Shown: positions 43,449 to 52,315, numbered from the stretch's first letter. The stretch: DNA of 64,000 nt from Saccharothrix longispora (GCF_030852425.1 NZ_NSDM01000004.1:62001-126000); one strand, 5' to 3'. Notes: generated by a model from the letters alone, not told the origin. Translations and numbers: made by a program.

Positions 43449-44762
43449 ATGCCCGACGCGACGACTGCGCCGAACGACACCCGTACCGTCGCGCTGCGCC
43501 ATCCGGGCGGAGAGCACGAGATGAAGGTAGTACCGGCCACCGAGGGTGCGCCCGGTATCGACCTCGGGAAGCTCCTGGCCACGACTGGTCTGGTCACCCT
43601 GGACAGCGGCTTCGTCAACACCGCGTCCTGCTCCTCCGAGATCACCTACATCGACGGTGACGCGGGCATCCTGCGCTACCGCGGCTACCCGATCGAGCAG
43701 CTCGCCCAGAAGTCGAACTTCCTCGAGGTCAGCTACCTCCTCATCTACGGCGAGCTGCCCACCCAGGCCCAGCTGGAGGAGTTCTCCTCCAAGATCAGCC
43801 GTCACACCCTGCTGCACGAGGACCTGAAGCGGTTCTTCGACGGCTTCCCGCGCGACGCGCACCCCATGCCCGTGCTGTCCTCGGCGGTGTCCGCGCTGTC
43901 GACGTTCTACCAGGACAGCCTCAGCCCGTTCGACGCCAACCAGGTCGAGATCTCCACGATCCGCCTGCTGGCCAAGGTGCCCACCATCGCGGCCTACGCC
44001 TACAAGAAGTCGGTGGGCCAGCCGTTCCTGTACCCGGACAACTCCCTGGGGCTGGTGGACAACTTCCTGCGCATGACGTTCGGCTTCCCCGCCGAGCCGT
44101 ACGACGTGGACCCCGACCTGGTCCGCGCGCTGGACCTGCTGTTCGTGCTGCACGCCGACCACGAGCAGAACTGCTCCACCTCCACCGTGCGCCTGGTGGG
44201 CTCGTCCGAGGCCAACCTGTTCGCCTCGATCTCCGCCGGCATCAACGCCCTGTTCGGCCCGCTGCACGGCGGCGCGAACAGCGCGGTGCTCGACATGCTG
44301 GAGAAGATCCGCAACGAGGGCGGTGACGTCTCCGCCTTCGTGAAGAAGGTCAAGAACAAGGAGGACGGCGTCCGCCTGATGGGCTTCGGCCACCGGGTCT
44401 ACAAGAACTACGACCCGCGCGCCGCGATCATCAAGACGACCGCGGACGAGATCCTCGGCAAGCTCGGCGCGTCCGACGAGCTGCTGGACATCGCGAAGGC
44501 CCTCGAGGAGACGGCGCTCGCCGACGACTACTTCGTCGAGCGCAAGCTCTACCCGAACGTGGACTTCTACACGGGCCTCATCTACCGCGCGATGGGCTTC
44601 CCGACGAAGTTCTTCACCGTGCTGTTCGCCCTGGGCCGCCTCCCCGGCTGGATCGCCCACTGGCGCGAGATGATCAACGACCCGGCCACCAAGATCGGCC
44701 GCCCGCGGCAGGTCTACACCGGTGCGGCGGAGCGGAACTTCGTGCCGCTCGACCAGCGCTGA
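43449..44762 (+). CDS. gltA: Citrate synthase (main, GltA2 type)
   Basis: 437 aa, the hexameric long form. Opening GGEHEMKVVPATEGAPGIDLGKLLATTGLVTLDSGFVNTASC, then ITYIDGDAGILRYRGYPIEQLA. Active-site segments: LHADHEQNCSTSTVRLVGSS (His), FGPLHGGANSAVLDML (His), [16 protein letters not shown] and the Asp in NVDFYTGLIYRAMGF. Commits acetyl-CoA to the TCA cycle. Together with citA this window holds both citrate synthases in the mycobacterial order. Strong terminator directly downstream. Confidence 0.96.
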   Translation: MPDATTAPNDTRTVALRHPGGEHEMKVVPATEGAPGIDLGKLLATTGLVTLDSGFVNTASCSSEITYIDGDAGILRYRGYPIEQLAQKSNFLEVSYLLIYGELPTQAQLEEFSSKISRHTLLHEDLKRFFDGFPRDAHPMPVLSSAVSALSTFYQDSLSPFDANQVEISTIRLLAKVPTIAAYAYKKSVGQPFLYPDNSLGLVDNFLRMTFGFPAEPYDVDPDLVRALDLLFVLHADHEQNCSTSTVRLVGSSEANLFASISAGINALFGPLHGGANSAVLDMLEKIRNEGGDVSAFVKKVKNKEDGVRLMGFGHRVYKNYDPRAAIIKTTADEILGKLGASDELLDIAKALEETALADDYFVERKLYPNVDFYTGLIYRAMGFPTKFFTVLFALGRLPGWIAHWREMINDPATKIGRPRQVYTGAAERNFVPLDQR

Positions 44763-44777
44763 CGCACCCCGCTCCAC

Positions 44778-44814
44778 GGAAGAGGCCCGCACCCCGCCGG
44801 TGCGGGCCTCTTCC
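44778..44814 (+). terminator. Hairpin terminator of gltA
   Basis: GGAAGAGGCCCGCACC (44778-44793) and GGTGCGGGCCTCTTCC (44799-44814) form a perfect 16-bp stem with a 5-nt loop. Confidence 0.85.
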
Positions 44815-45002
44815 GTCGTGCCCACCGAAACGTCCACTGCGGACTGAATGCGGCCCCGGCCGGGGAAGGCGCCGACAGCGGTGCGCATGCCGCCCCTGCT
44901 CCCGGGTGGTCCGACCCGGTCGCGCAGGGCCGCAGGTTCGACCCGGACGGGGCGCACGAGCGCCGGGAGGCGCCCGCCCGGTACCGGGCGATCAGCGGCC
45001 GA

Positions 45003-46190
45003 TCACCGCAGGGCGTCCCGCAGCCGGACCCGCGCCCCGGTGCGCAGCACGGCGTTCGAGTAGACCCTGCCGCCCAGCCAGGTGATCGCGGCGACGGCGG
45101 CCAGCGCCAGCACGACCGCCAGCAGCACCTGCCACAGCGGCGCCACGCCCATCGCCATCCGGCCCGGCAGCAGGATCGGCGCGAACGGCGGCAGCACCGA
45201 CAGCACCGCGACCGTCGTGCCGGTCGGGTCGGCGATCATCAGGTTGAAGCCGACCAGGAACACCACGACCACGGTCATGCTGATCGGCGTCAGCACCGAC
45301 TGCAACTCCTCCTGCCGCGACACCAGCGACGCGGCGGCGGCGAACACCACGGCGTAGAGGAAGAACCCCAGCAGGTACCAGAGCACGCCGGCGGCCAGCG
45401 CGCCGCCGGCCACGCCCGCGACGTCGACCACGCCGGAGAACGACGCCAGGCCCAGGCCGATGCCGCCGATCAGCACGAGCTGGAGCAGCCCCACCGCGCC
45501 CAGGCCGACGACCTTGCCCAGCAGCAGCTGCCACGGCCGCAGCGCGGCCAGCAGGATCTCCACGACCCGGCTCGACTTCTCCTCCACCACGCCCTGCGCG
45601 ACCATCGTCCCGTAGACCAGCAGCGAGTAGTACAGCAGCGCGGCGATCACCAGGCCGATCGCGAGCCGCTGCCCGTCCGCCGCGTCGCCGGGCTCCAGCG
45701 CCACCACCTCGACGCCCGCCTCGGCCACGTTCTCCGCCACCTCGGCCGGGTCCAGTCCCGCCTCGGCGAGCTGCGCGTCGAGCACCTGCTGCTTCACGAT
45801 CAGGTCGATCACGGTGCGCAGCTCGTCGCCCAGCGACTCCTCGACCACGACCCGCAGCGCGTCCGGGGCCCCGCTGATGAGCGCGTCCACGTCCCCGGAG
45901 CGCACCCGCTCCTCGGCCGCGGCGGGGTCGCCGGCGTCGACGACCTCCACCTCGCGCCCGAACGACGCCGCCGTCTGCCTGAGCGGCTCGGCGAGCACGG
46001 TGGCCTGGCCGCTCAGCGCGACCCGGTCGCGGTCCGCGCCGTCGAACAGCACGGCCTGGAGCAGCACGTACCCCGCCATCACGGCGACGATCACCAGCGT
46101 GCCCCACAGGAAGGACTTGGTGCGCACCTTGACCAGGAACTCCCGGCGCGCGACCAGGAACACCGCCCGGCCCGGGGTCAGGTCGCTCAT
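45003..46190 (-). CDS. ABC-2 type permease (NatB-like)
   Basis: 395 aa from ATG 46190, overlapping the ATPase stop (ATGA). One N-terminal helix (SFLWGTLVIVAVMAGYVLLQAVLF), then an extracytoplasmic domain of about 150 residues (FGREVEVVDAGDPAAAEERV, QVLDAQLAEAGLDPAEVAENV), then the cytoplasmic loop MVAQGVVEEKSSRVVEILLAALRPWQLLLGKVVGLGAVGLLQ, the hallmark of NatB/ABC2_membrane_3 permeases, and five more helices. With the upstream ATPase it forms an exporter. NatAB of Bacillus exports Na+, but homologues move other substrates. Confidence 0.87.
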   Translation of the reverse strand: MSDLTPGRAVFLVARREFLVKVRTKSFLWGTLVIVAVMAGYVLLQAVLFDGADRDRVALSGQATVLAEPLRQTAASFGREVEVVDAGDPAAAEERVRSGDVDALISGAPDALRVVVEESLGDELRTVIDLIVKQQVLDAQLAEAGLDPAEVAENVAEAGVEVVALEPGDAADGQRLAIGLVIAALLYYSLLVYGTMVAQGVVEEKSSRVVEILLAALRPWQLLLGKVVGLGAVGLLQLVLIGGIGLGLASFSGVVDVAGVAGGALAAGVLWYLLGFFLYAVVFAAAASLVSRQEELQSVLTPISMTVVVVFLVGFNLMIADPTGTTVAVLSVLPPFAPILLPGRMAMGVAPLWQVLLAVVLALAAVAAITWLGGRVYSNAVLRTGARVRLRDALR

Positions 46191-47098
46191 GCCGCGCTCT
46201 CCTCGGTCACCACGGTGCGGAACAACTCGGTCAGCGACGGCCGCTGCCGGGAGAACTCGTGCACGGGACCGGTGTCCAGGGCCGCGCGCAGCACCACCTG
46301 GTCGTCGGCGTCCGGGGCGAGGTCGAGGACCGTGCGACCGCCCGTGACCGACGACGCCCGCACGCCGGGCAGCGCGTCGGCCCAGCCCGGCGGGGCCAGC
46401 GGCGCGTCGACCACCAGCTTCGCCGACCCGCCCGCGCGCAGCTCGTCCACCGGGCCGCAGGCGACCATCCGCCCCGCGCGCACGATGCCGACCCGGTCGC
46501 ACAGCCGCTCCACCAGGTCCAGCTGGTGGCTGGAGAACACCACGGGCACGCCGGTGGCGGCCTTCTCGCGCAGCACCTGGCTCATCACGTCCACCGCCAC
46601 CGGGTCCAGGCCCGAGAACGGCTCGTCGAGCACCAGCACGTCCGGCTCGTGCACCAGGGCGGCGGCGAGCTGCACGCGCTGCTGGTTGCCCAGGCTGAGC
46701 TTCTGCACCTCGTCGTGCCGCCGGTCGCGCAGGCCCAGGCGGCCGATCCAGTCCTCCGCCGAGCGGTGCGCCGCGTTCGTCGACATGCCGTGCAGCTCGG
46801 CCAGGTAGACCAGCTGGTCGAGCACCTTCATCCTCGGGTAGAGGCCGCGCTCCTCGGGCATGTAGCCGATGCGCCTGCGCGTCCCGAACGTGACCGGCGC
46901 GCCGTTCCAGCGGATCTCGCCGGAGTCGGCGGCGAGCACGCCCAGCGCGATGCGCATGGTGGTGGTCTTGCCGGCGCCGTTGCTGCCGACGAACCCGAAC
47001 AGCTCGCCCGCCCGCACGTCGAAGGTCATGTCGGCCAGCGCGACGACCTCCCCGTAGCGCTTGGAGACGCGGTCGATCTCCAGCACCCCCTGTGCCAC
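46187..47098 (-). CDS. ABC transporter ATP-binding protein (NatA-like, DUF4162 C terminus)
   Basis: 303 aa from GTG 47098. Walker A GSNGAGKTTTM (about 38-48), Q loop in YMPEERGLYPRMKV, signature KLSLGNQQRVQLAAAL (about 133-148; LSLGNQQ is the NatA variant), Walker B VLVLDEPFSGLDP (about 153-165), H loop VVFSSHQLDLVE. The C-terminal 80 residues form the DUF4162 domain of this exporter class. Operon with the permease downstream; the XRE regulator gene precedes it by 36 bp and is probably cotranscribed. Confidence 0.9.
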   Translation of the reverse strand: MAQGVLEIDRVSKRYGEVVALADMTFDVRAGELFGFVGSNGAGKTTTMRIALGVLAADSGEIRWNGAPVTFGTRRRIGYMPEERGLYPRMKVLDQLVYLAELHGMSTNAAHRSAEDWIGRLGLRDRRHDEVQKLSLGNQQRVQLAAALVHEPDVLVLDEPFSGLDPVAVDVMSQVLREKAATGVPVVFSSHQLDLVERLCDRVGIVRAGRMVACGPVDELRAGGSAKLVVDAPLAPPGWADALPGVRASSVTGGRTVLDLAPDADDQVVLRAALDTGPVHEFSRQRPSLTELFRTVVTEESAA

Positions 47099-47134
47099 GG
47101 TGCCTCTCCTCCTGTTGGGCCGGCTCGGCCCGCT

Positions 47135-47392
47135 CTAGCGGTAGACCTGGGTCGACAGCGGTTCGAACGGGCTCCGGCTGAACACGGCCTCCACCGGCAG
47201 CCCGAAGACCTCGCAGATCCGCAGCGCCAGGTCGAGGCTCGGGTACTGGTCGCCCCGCTCCAGCGCGCCGATCGTCTGCGGGTTGACCTCCACGGCCCGG
47301 GCGAGCCCCGCCCTCGTCATACCCCGTTCGACCCGGAGCACCCCTATCCGGTTGTGGATGGGTTGCCCGGGGCCTCGGCGCACCGGACTCAT
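47135..47392 (-). CDS. Small XRE-family regulator
   Basis: 85 aa from ATG 47392; a longer frame to 47428 lacks a site. Almost only a helix-turn-helix: IHNRIGVLRVERGMTRAGLARAVEVNPQTIGALERGDQYPSLDLALRICEVFGLPVEAVF, the YgzD/XRE type (short, DNA binding plus small dimer helix). Such regulators often precede NatAB-like ABC genes and repress the operon. An IR GTTG-n8-CAAC just upstream of the start could be its own site. Confidence 0.87.
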   Translation of the reverse strand: MSPVRRGPGQPIHNRIGVLRVERGMTRAGLARAVEVNPQTIGALERGDQYPSLDLALRICEVFGLPVEAVFSRSPFEPLSTQVYR

Positions 47393-47585
47393 GCTACGAA
47401 GTGTTGCGAAAACCCAACAGATCGGCAAGTAAACAGTTCACACACGAGGCCGACCGGACGCACCTCCGCCCGGTCGACCCGCAAATCACGATTCGGTGAA
47501 ACGATACGGAGCTCGGAACCGAATCGACTCTCGACGACTCGAATGCGCAGTAGGGCCGCAAGCCCCGTTGCCGTGAGGGGTGACC

Positions 47586-48029
47586 ATGGAGCCGGACCAG
47601 TGGCTCGCGCAGTACGGACAGAAGATCGAGCAGGCGAAGCAGAGCGCCACCGCGGTGCAGGAGCAGCTCGGCGACGTCGGCGGCAGCGCCACCTCGCCGG
47701 ACGGCCTGATCACCGTGACCGTCAACGCCTCGGGGGCGTTGACGAACCTGGTCCTGCGGCCGCAGCTGCGGGGCGAGGACCCCGAGCGCGTCTCCGGCGC
47801 GATCATGACCGCCGTCGCCCAGGCGCAGCGCGCCGCGGCGGGCCAGGTCGTCCAGATCATGTCGGAGTCGTTCGGTGACGGTCCGGCGCTGGACTTCGTG
47901 AAGTCGAAGATGCCGAACGGCTATTCGGGTGACGGCACGGACGCCGTGGAACCGGAGCCGGAGATCCAGCGTCGGGACACCAGGCCCGACGACGACTACT
48001 TCACCAACCCACCCGATGTCATGGCCTGA
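47586..48029 (+). CDS. YbaB/EbfC-family protein, type VII secretion-associated
   Basis: 147 aa. ATG 47586, with GAGGGG at 5 nt; an in-frame GTG at 47580 is less well placed. Helical start EPDQWLAQYGQKIEQAKQSATAVQEQLG, then the YbaB beta core SPDGLITVTVNASGALTNLVLRPQLR, helix VSGAIMTAVAQAQRAAAGQVVQIM, and an acidic tail (VEPEPEIQRRD). In actinomycetes such proteins are encoded beside EspC/WXG100-type genes. First gene of a three-gene unit (17-bp gap to the next). Confidence 0.82.
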   Translation: MEPDQWLAQYGQKIEQAKQSATAVQEQLGDVGGSATSPDGLITVTVNASGALTNLVLRPQLRGEDPERVSGAIMTAVAQAQRAAAGQVVQIMSESFGDGPALDFVKSKMPNGYSGDGTDAVEPEPEIQRRDTRPDDDYFTNPPDVMA

Positions 48030-48046
48030 GCAGGGGGTAGACGACC

Positions 48047-48355
48047 ATGTTCGACGCGTTCAACGTGAGCCCGGAGCAGATCCGGGCGCACGCCGGCACG
48101 GTCGACCAGTTGACGCAGCGGATGCTCTCGGCGACGAAGACCGCTGACCCGTCGCTGTCGAGCGAGGCGTTCGGCGTGTTCGGGTCGTTCCTGGCGGAGT
48201 TCCTGCTGAAGGCGGCGGGCAACTCCCAGGACATCCTCGGCCAGGCCACCGAGACCATCGCCGACATGTGCCAGGGCCTCAAGGAGGTCGCCGACCTCTA
48301 CGAGAACGTCGACCTGGACAACGCGTTCGGGTTCACCGGAAAGGCGCGCGGATGA
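48047..48355 (+). CDS. EspC-like ESX secretion-associated small protein
   Basis: 102 aa from ATG 48047. Two-helix WXG100-size protein starting MFDAFNVSPEQIRAHAGTVDQLTQRMLSATKTA, which is the ESX_EspC pattern (V-x-P-x-x-I-R-x-H-A-x-x-V-D). Then FGSFLAEFLLKAAGNSQDILGQATETIADMCQGLKEVADLYENVD, ending in the YxxxD/E-like secretion tail YENVD. Expected to be a type VII secretion substrate or partner. Overlaps the next gene by ATGA. Confidence 0.82.
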   Translation: MFDAFNVSPEQIRAHAGTVDQLTQRMLSATKTADPSLSSEAFGVFGSFLAEFLLKAAGNSQDILGQATETIADMCQGLKEVADLYENVDLDNAFGFTGKARG

Positions 48356-50115
48356 CCACGCAGGCGAGCACGACGCAGGGCCGTGACCCGTCGTACCTGA
48401 TCGGCGACGTGCAGGGCACCGTCGCGGCCGTCGAGCGCGGCGACTGGGTGCAGGCCGGGCTGGGCATGGCGAACACCGCCATGGGCATCGTCGGACTGGC
48501 GTCCAACCCCCTGTCGGGCTTCCTGTCCGCCGGGTTCAGCTGGGCGATCCAGCACGTGGACTTCCTGCGCGAGCCGTTCGACGCGCTGCTCGGCAGCCCG
48601 GAGTCGATCAAGAAGATGTCCGACAGCTGGCTGTCGGCGTCCAAGCAGATCGAGGGCATCGTCGCCGACTACCGGCGCACGTCGGTGCAGGAGACGAAGG
48701 GCTGGGCCGGCCGCTCCGCCGACGGCTACCGCGCGGCGAGCAAGAAGCACGCCGCCGGGCTGGAGACCCTGGCCAAGGCCACCAAGGGCATCTCGCAGGC
48801 CGCCAAGGGCGCGGGCGAGCTGGTCGCGACCGTCCGCAAGACCATCATGGACCTGATCAGCCAGGCCGTGTCCGACATGGTCATGAAGATCATCCAGTGG
48901 CTGGCGGCGTCGTTCCTCACGTTCGGCGCGGCCATCGCGGGCGCCATCGCGGACATCGTGCAGATGGCGTGCAACTACGCCAAGAAGCTCGCCGACTTCC
49001 TCCAGAAGCTCGGCAACTCGCTCAAGAAGCTCATCGACCTGATCAAGTCGGTGTCCTCGATCGCGCAGACCGCCAAGCAGATCCTCCAGGCCATCACCGC
49101 GATGACGTCGTCGAACAAGGGCGCGTCGGGCGGCGGCGGCTCGGGTCCGCGGCTCAGCCAGGGCGGGCTCGGCCTGACCGACGGGCAGCTGCGGGACATG
49201 GACCGCGGCGCGAACGACCGGTACACCAACAACCCGGGCGGGTCGACGAACCCGTCGGGTTCGGGCGGCCACTCGGCCGGTCCGGTGGTGAGCCGCCCGC
49301 CGCAGGTCGGCGTGGGCTACGGCCCGGAGGCCCCGGCCGCCGGTGGTGGCGGGTACTACCCCGGCGGGCCGAGCGGTCCCGTGGTCAGCCGCCCGCCGCA
49401 GGTGGGCGGTGGCGGTGGCTCGTACCCCGGTGGCCAGTACCCCGGTGGCGGCCAGTACCCCGGCTCCGGCGGCTACCCCGGCTCGGGCGGCTACCCCGGC
49501 TCGGGCGGTTCCGGCGGCTCGACCGGCTCGCGTCCCGGTGGCGGCTCCGGCGGTTCCGGTGGTCACTGGGAGCCGGGTCGATGGGTCCCGGACAGCGGTT
49601 CCACGGGCCCGAACACGCTCCCGTACCCGAGCGGCACCACGCACGCGACCAACGCGACCTCCGGTCTCGGCGGCGCGTACGTGCCCCCGGTCCGCCCGGC
49701 GACGCCCGACCTGCCCCACACCCCGAACGTCGGCGGTGGCGGTGGCGGTGGCGGTGGCGGCGCGGGCGGTGGCTTCGGCGGCGGTGGCGGCGGCGGCTTC
49801 GCCGGTGGTGGTGGCGGCGGTTTCGGCGGCGGTGGCGCGGCCGGCGCGGGTGCCGGCGGCCAGACCCTCCAGGCGGGCGGCTCGTCCGGCGTCATGGGCG
49901 CGTCCGGCGGTGCCCCGGCGGGTGCCGCGGGCGCGGCGGCGGCGGCCGGCGGCGGTCGTCCCGGCGGCGGCATGGGCATGATGGGCGCGCCGATGATGGG
50001 CGGTGCCCCGCCCCAGGGCGGCGACGGCAAGGACCACCAGCGCAAGGTGCGCCTCGAAGGCGAAGCCCTGATCGAGGAGCCCCCGAAGGCGGCGAAGCCG
50101 ATCATCGGCGAGTAA
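48352..50115 (+). CDS. WXG100-like type VII effector-type protein with Gly/Pro-rich tail
   Basis: 587 aa from ATG 48352. Residues about 60-160 form a helical WXG-like domain with KGWAGRSADGYRAASKKHAAGLETLAKATKGISQAA (WxG turn at Trp-Ala-Gly). Residues 160-255 are a long amphipathic/hydrophobic helical part (IIQWLAASFLTFGAAIAGAIADIVQMACNYAKKLADFLQKLG). From about 265 the sequence becomes Gly/Ser/Pro/Tyr-rich with tandem YPGSGG repeats (about 360-385) and twice SGPVVSRPPQVG. It ends EGEALIEEPPKAAKPIIGE. No enzymatic toxin domain is visible. The layout fits a secreted or surface-associated ESX substrate. Confidence 0.78.
   Translation: MTTQASTTQGRDPSYLIGDVQGTVAAVERGDWVQAGLGMANTAMGIVGLASNPLSGFLSAGFSWAIQHVDFLREPFDALLGSPESIKKMSDSWLSASKQIEGIVADYRRTSVQETKGWAGRSADGYRAASKKHAAGLETLAKATKGISQAAKGAGELVATVRKTIMDLISQAVSDMVMKIIQWLAASFLTFGAAIAGAIADIVQMACNYAKKLADFLQKLGNSLKKLIDLIKSVSSIAQTAKQILQAITAMTSSNKGASGGGGSGPRLSQGGLGLTDGQLRDMDRGANDRYTNNPGGSTNPSGSGGHSAGPVVSRPPQVGVGYGPEAPAAGGGGYYPGGPSGPVVSRPPQVGGGGGSYPGGQYPGGGQYPGSGGYPGSGGYPGSGGSGGSTGSRPGGGSGGSGGHWEPGRWVPDSGSTGPNTLPYPSGTTHATNATSGLGGAYVPPVRPATPDLPHTPNVGGGGGGGGGGAGGGFGGGGGGGFAGGGGGGFGGGGAAGAGAGGQTLQAGGSSGVMGASGGAPAGAAGAAAAAGGGRPGGGMGMMGAPMMGGAPPQGGDGKDHQRKVRLEGEALIEEPPKAAKPIIGE
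49423..49518 (+). repeat. Tandem repeats encoding YPG[S/G]GG units
   Basis: TACCCCGGCTCGGGCGGC-type 18-bp units repeat within the effector-like gene, with looser copies upstream (TACCCCGGTGGC). Copy number is likely to vary between strains. Confidence 0.75.
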
Positions 50116-50125
50116 CACCACCTCG

Positions 50126-50155
50126 AAGGGGGCCTCCACACGGGAGGCCCCCTTT
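50126..50155 (+). terminator. Hairpin terminator
   Basis: AAGGGGGCCTCC and GGGAGGCCCCCTT form a stem with an ACAC loop 11 bp after the effector-like gene, followed by TTCCCC. Confidence 0.75.
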
Positions 50156-50165
50156 CCCCACCCCG

Positions 50166-50312
50166 AAAGTCCACCCTCCAGGTCGCGAGAGTCCAACCCC
50201 GGGGCACGGTGGGTTCTTCACTCGCGAGTAAAGAACTCAGAGGCCCCGAGCGTCGGACTCTCGCGACTTGAGCGTTGGACCCTCGCGACCTGGAGGGTGG
50301 ACTCTCGGGTCA
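50166..50312. repeat. Head-to-head array C of about 22-bp units
   Basis: Three forward units (cores AAAGTCCACCCTCCAGG, GAGTCCAACCCCGGGG, GGGTTCTTCACTCGCG), a palindromic centre near 50225, then four reverse units. From the outside in these read GAGTCCACCCTCCAGG, GGGTCCAACGCTCAAG, GAGTCCGACGCTCGGG and GAGTTCTTTACTCGCG. The outermost pair is identical at 21 of 22 positions. The right end is the glpD stop codon (TGACCCGAGAGTCC on the glpD strand). Between convergent genes, just beyond the hairpin terminator of the left gene. Confidence 0.82.
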
Positions 50313-51752
50313 GGGGAGGGTGGACAGGGCTTCTGCCACTTGGCGGGTCACGTCCGGTTCGGCTGCCGCGCGGTCGGCGGGGACCAGGCCCGTGCGGGTC
50401 CGGCGGTCCAGGACGTCGGCCGCGTCGAGGGCGCCCTCGTGGTGGACCGCCCACGTCACCTCGCCCGTCCTGGCGACCTCGGCGGCTTCGGCGCCGTAGC
50501 GGGGGGTCAGGTGGGCGGGGCCCGTCGGAGCGCCGGCGCCCACCAGGGGGAGGGTGGCGGTCCGGCTGCGGGCGGCGGTGAGGGCGGTGGCGTCCACGGC
50601 GTCGGCGGCCATGCGGCGGTAGGTGGTGAGCTTGCCGCCCACGACCGTGGTCACGTTGTCCCGCTTGATGATCGCGTGGCGGCGGGAGAGGTCCGCGCTC
50701 GCGCCCGCGCCCGCCAGGAGGGGGCGCAGGCCGGCGAACGAGCCCAGGACGTCCGACCGGGTCGGGGGGCGGTCCAGGACCGAGGACGCCACCCCCAGGA
50801 GGAAGTCGACGTCGGAGCGCGGGACCTCGGGCACGTCGGGGATCGGGCCGTCCACCGGCTCGTCGGTCAGGCCCACGTAGACACGGCCGTCCTGCTGGGG
50901 GAGCAGGAGGGCGAAGCGGTTCCGGGTCCCGGGCACCGGGACGGTCAGGGCCGTGGTGGTCAGGCCGAGGGCGGAGGCGGCCAGGACCAGGTGCGAGCCG
51001 CGCGACGGGCGCAGGTCCACGTCCACCAGCCCGCCCGCCCACACGCCCGCCGCGTTGACGACCGCGCGCGCCGTCACGGTGAACGACTCGCCGGTCAGGG
51101 TGTCGGTGGCCGAGGCGCCCGAGGGGGTCAGGGCGTCCACGCGGGCGCGGGTGACGATCCGCGCGCCGAAGCCGGCCGCGGTGCGGGCCAGGGCGACGAC
51201 CAGGCGGGCGTCGTCGACCAGTTGGCCGTCGAACCCGAGCAGGCCGCCGCGCAGGTCGGTGCGGCGCAGGCCGGGCGCGAGGGCCAGGGCCTCGGCGGCG
51301 GGCACGCGGCGCGGTGGCGGCAGCACGCGGGACGGGGTGCGGGCCGCGCGGCGCAGCACGTCGCCCGCGCGCAGGCCCGCCATCACCAGCGGGTCGTGCG
51401 AGCGGCCGTGCAGCGGCACGAGCTGCGGCAGGGTGCGCACGAGGTGCGGTGCCGTGCGGGTCATCAGGATGCCGCGCTCCACGGCGCTCTCGTGGGCCAG
51501 GCCGACCTCGCCCTGCGCCAGGTAGCGCAGACCGCCGTGGACGAGCTTGCTGGACCACCGCGACGTGCCGAACGCCAGGTCGTGCGCCTCCAGCAGGCAC
51601 ACCGACAGGCCGCGCGACGCCGCGTCGAGCGCCACGCCGGCGCCCGTCACCCCGCCGCCCACGACGAGCAGGTCCACGGCGGTCGACGAGACGTGGTCGA
51701 GGTCGCGGGTGCGGCGCGACGCGTTCAGCGACGTGGTCGGGGGCGTGGTCAC
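50310..51752 (-). CDS. glpD: Glycerol-3-phosphate dehydrogenase (FAD, GlpD/GlpA-like)
   Basis: 480 aa from GTG 51752, overlapping the TetR stop (GTGA). FAD-binding VDLLVVGGGVTGAGVALDAASRGLSVCLLEAHDLAFGTSRWSSKLVHGGLRYL (about 26-78), then VNAAGVWAG, RGSHLVLAA, GRVYVGLTDEPVDG and C-terminal GGKLTTYRRMAADAVD. Oxidises sn-glycerol-3-phosphate to DHAP with quinone as acceptor at the membrane. Slightly short compared with GlpD (about 500-580), with a truncated C-terminal domain. Operon TetR-glpD; opposite the FAD-linked synthase gene that shares the regulator region. Confidence 0.9.
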   Translation of the reverse strand: MTTPPTTSLNASRRTRDLDHVSSTAVDLLVVGGGVTGAGVALDAASRGLSVCLLEAHDLAFGTSRWSSKLVHGGLRYLAQGEVGLAHESAVERGILMTRTAPHLVRTLPQLVPLHGRSHDPLVMAGLRAGDVLRRAARTPSRVLPPPRRVPAAEALALAPGLRRTDLRGGLLGFDGQLVDDARLVVALARTAAGFGARIVTRARVDALTPSGASATDTLTGESFTVTARAVVNAAGVWAGGLVDVDLRPSRGSHLVLAASALGLTTTALTVPVPGTRNRFALLLPQQDGRVYVGLTDEPVDGPIPDVPEVPRSDVDFLLGVASSVLDRPPTRSDVLGSFAGLRPLLAGAGASADLSRRHAIIKRDNVTTVVGGKLTTYRRMAADAVDATALTAARSRTATLPLVGAGAPTGPAHLTPRYGAEAAEVARTGEVTWAVHHEGALDAADVLDRRTRTGLVPADRAAAEPDVTRQVAEALSTLP

Positions 51753-52315
51753 GACAGGGCCGCGTCCAGGTAGGCGGCCAGTTCGGCCAGCAGCTCGGCG
51801 AAGTCCAGGTCCGTGGTCGCGGGCCGGATCGACAGCACCAGCGACTGCGTCGTCAGCAGCACGAGCCGCGCCTGCGCGGCGGCCGACCCCGCCCGGATCG
51901 ACCCGTCGGCGTGCCCCTCGGCGATCCGCGCGGTCAGGAACTGCTCGACCAGCTTCTGCGTGCTGCCGAGCCGCTGCACCAGGTACGGCAGCATCAGCTC
52001 GGCGTCCAGGTCGAGCACGCGCCGCATCAGCGGGTCGGCGGCGAGCAGCCGGATGCCCGTGACGGCCTGGTCGACCAACCGTTCCCGCGCGGTCGCCCCG
52101 GTCACCTCGATGCGCCCGAGCAGCTGGGTGAACTCCCTGGTCATCAGGGCGCGCACGAGCGTCCCGACGTCGGGGAACCGGCGGTAGAGGGTCATCCGGC
52201 TCACGCCGGCGCGCTTCGCGATGTCCGTCAGCGTGGTGCGGCGGACCCCCACCTCGACCACGCAGTCGCGGGCCGCGTCGAGGAGCGCGTCATCACTGTG
52301 ACGTTGAGACGTCAT
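51749..52315 (-). CDS. TetR-family regulator of glpD region
   Basis: 188 aa from ATG 52315. HTH: DDALLDAARDCVVEVGVRRTTLTDIAKRAGVSRMTLYRRFPDVGTLVRALM (about 8-58). Ligand domain helical, with LLAADPLMRRVLDLDAELMLPYLVQRLGSTQKLVEQFL. Located between glpD and a divergent FAD-linked synthase gene whose GTG is only 16 bp away. Nested dyads between the starts are the likely operator, so one regulator should control both directions. Confidence 0.9.
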   Translation of the reverse strand: MTSQRHSDDALLDAARDCVVEVGVRRTTLTDIAKRAGVSRMTLYRRFPDVGTLVRALMTREFTQLLGRIEVTGATARERLVDQAVTGIRLLAADPLMRRVLDLDAELMLPYLVQRLGSTQKLVEQFLTARIAEGHADGSIRAGSAAAQARLVLLTTQSLVLSIRPATTDLDFAELLAELAAYLDAALS

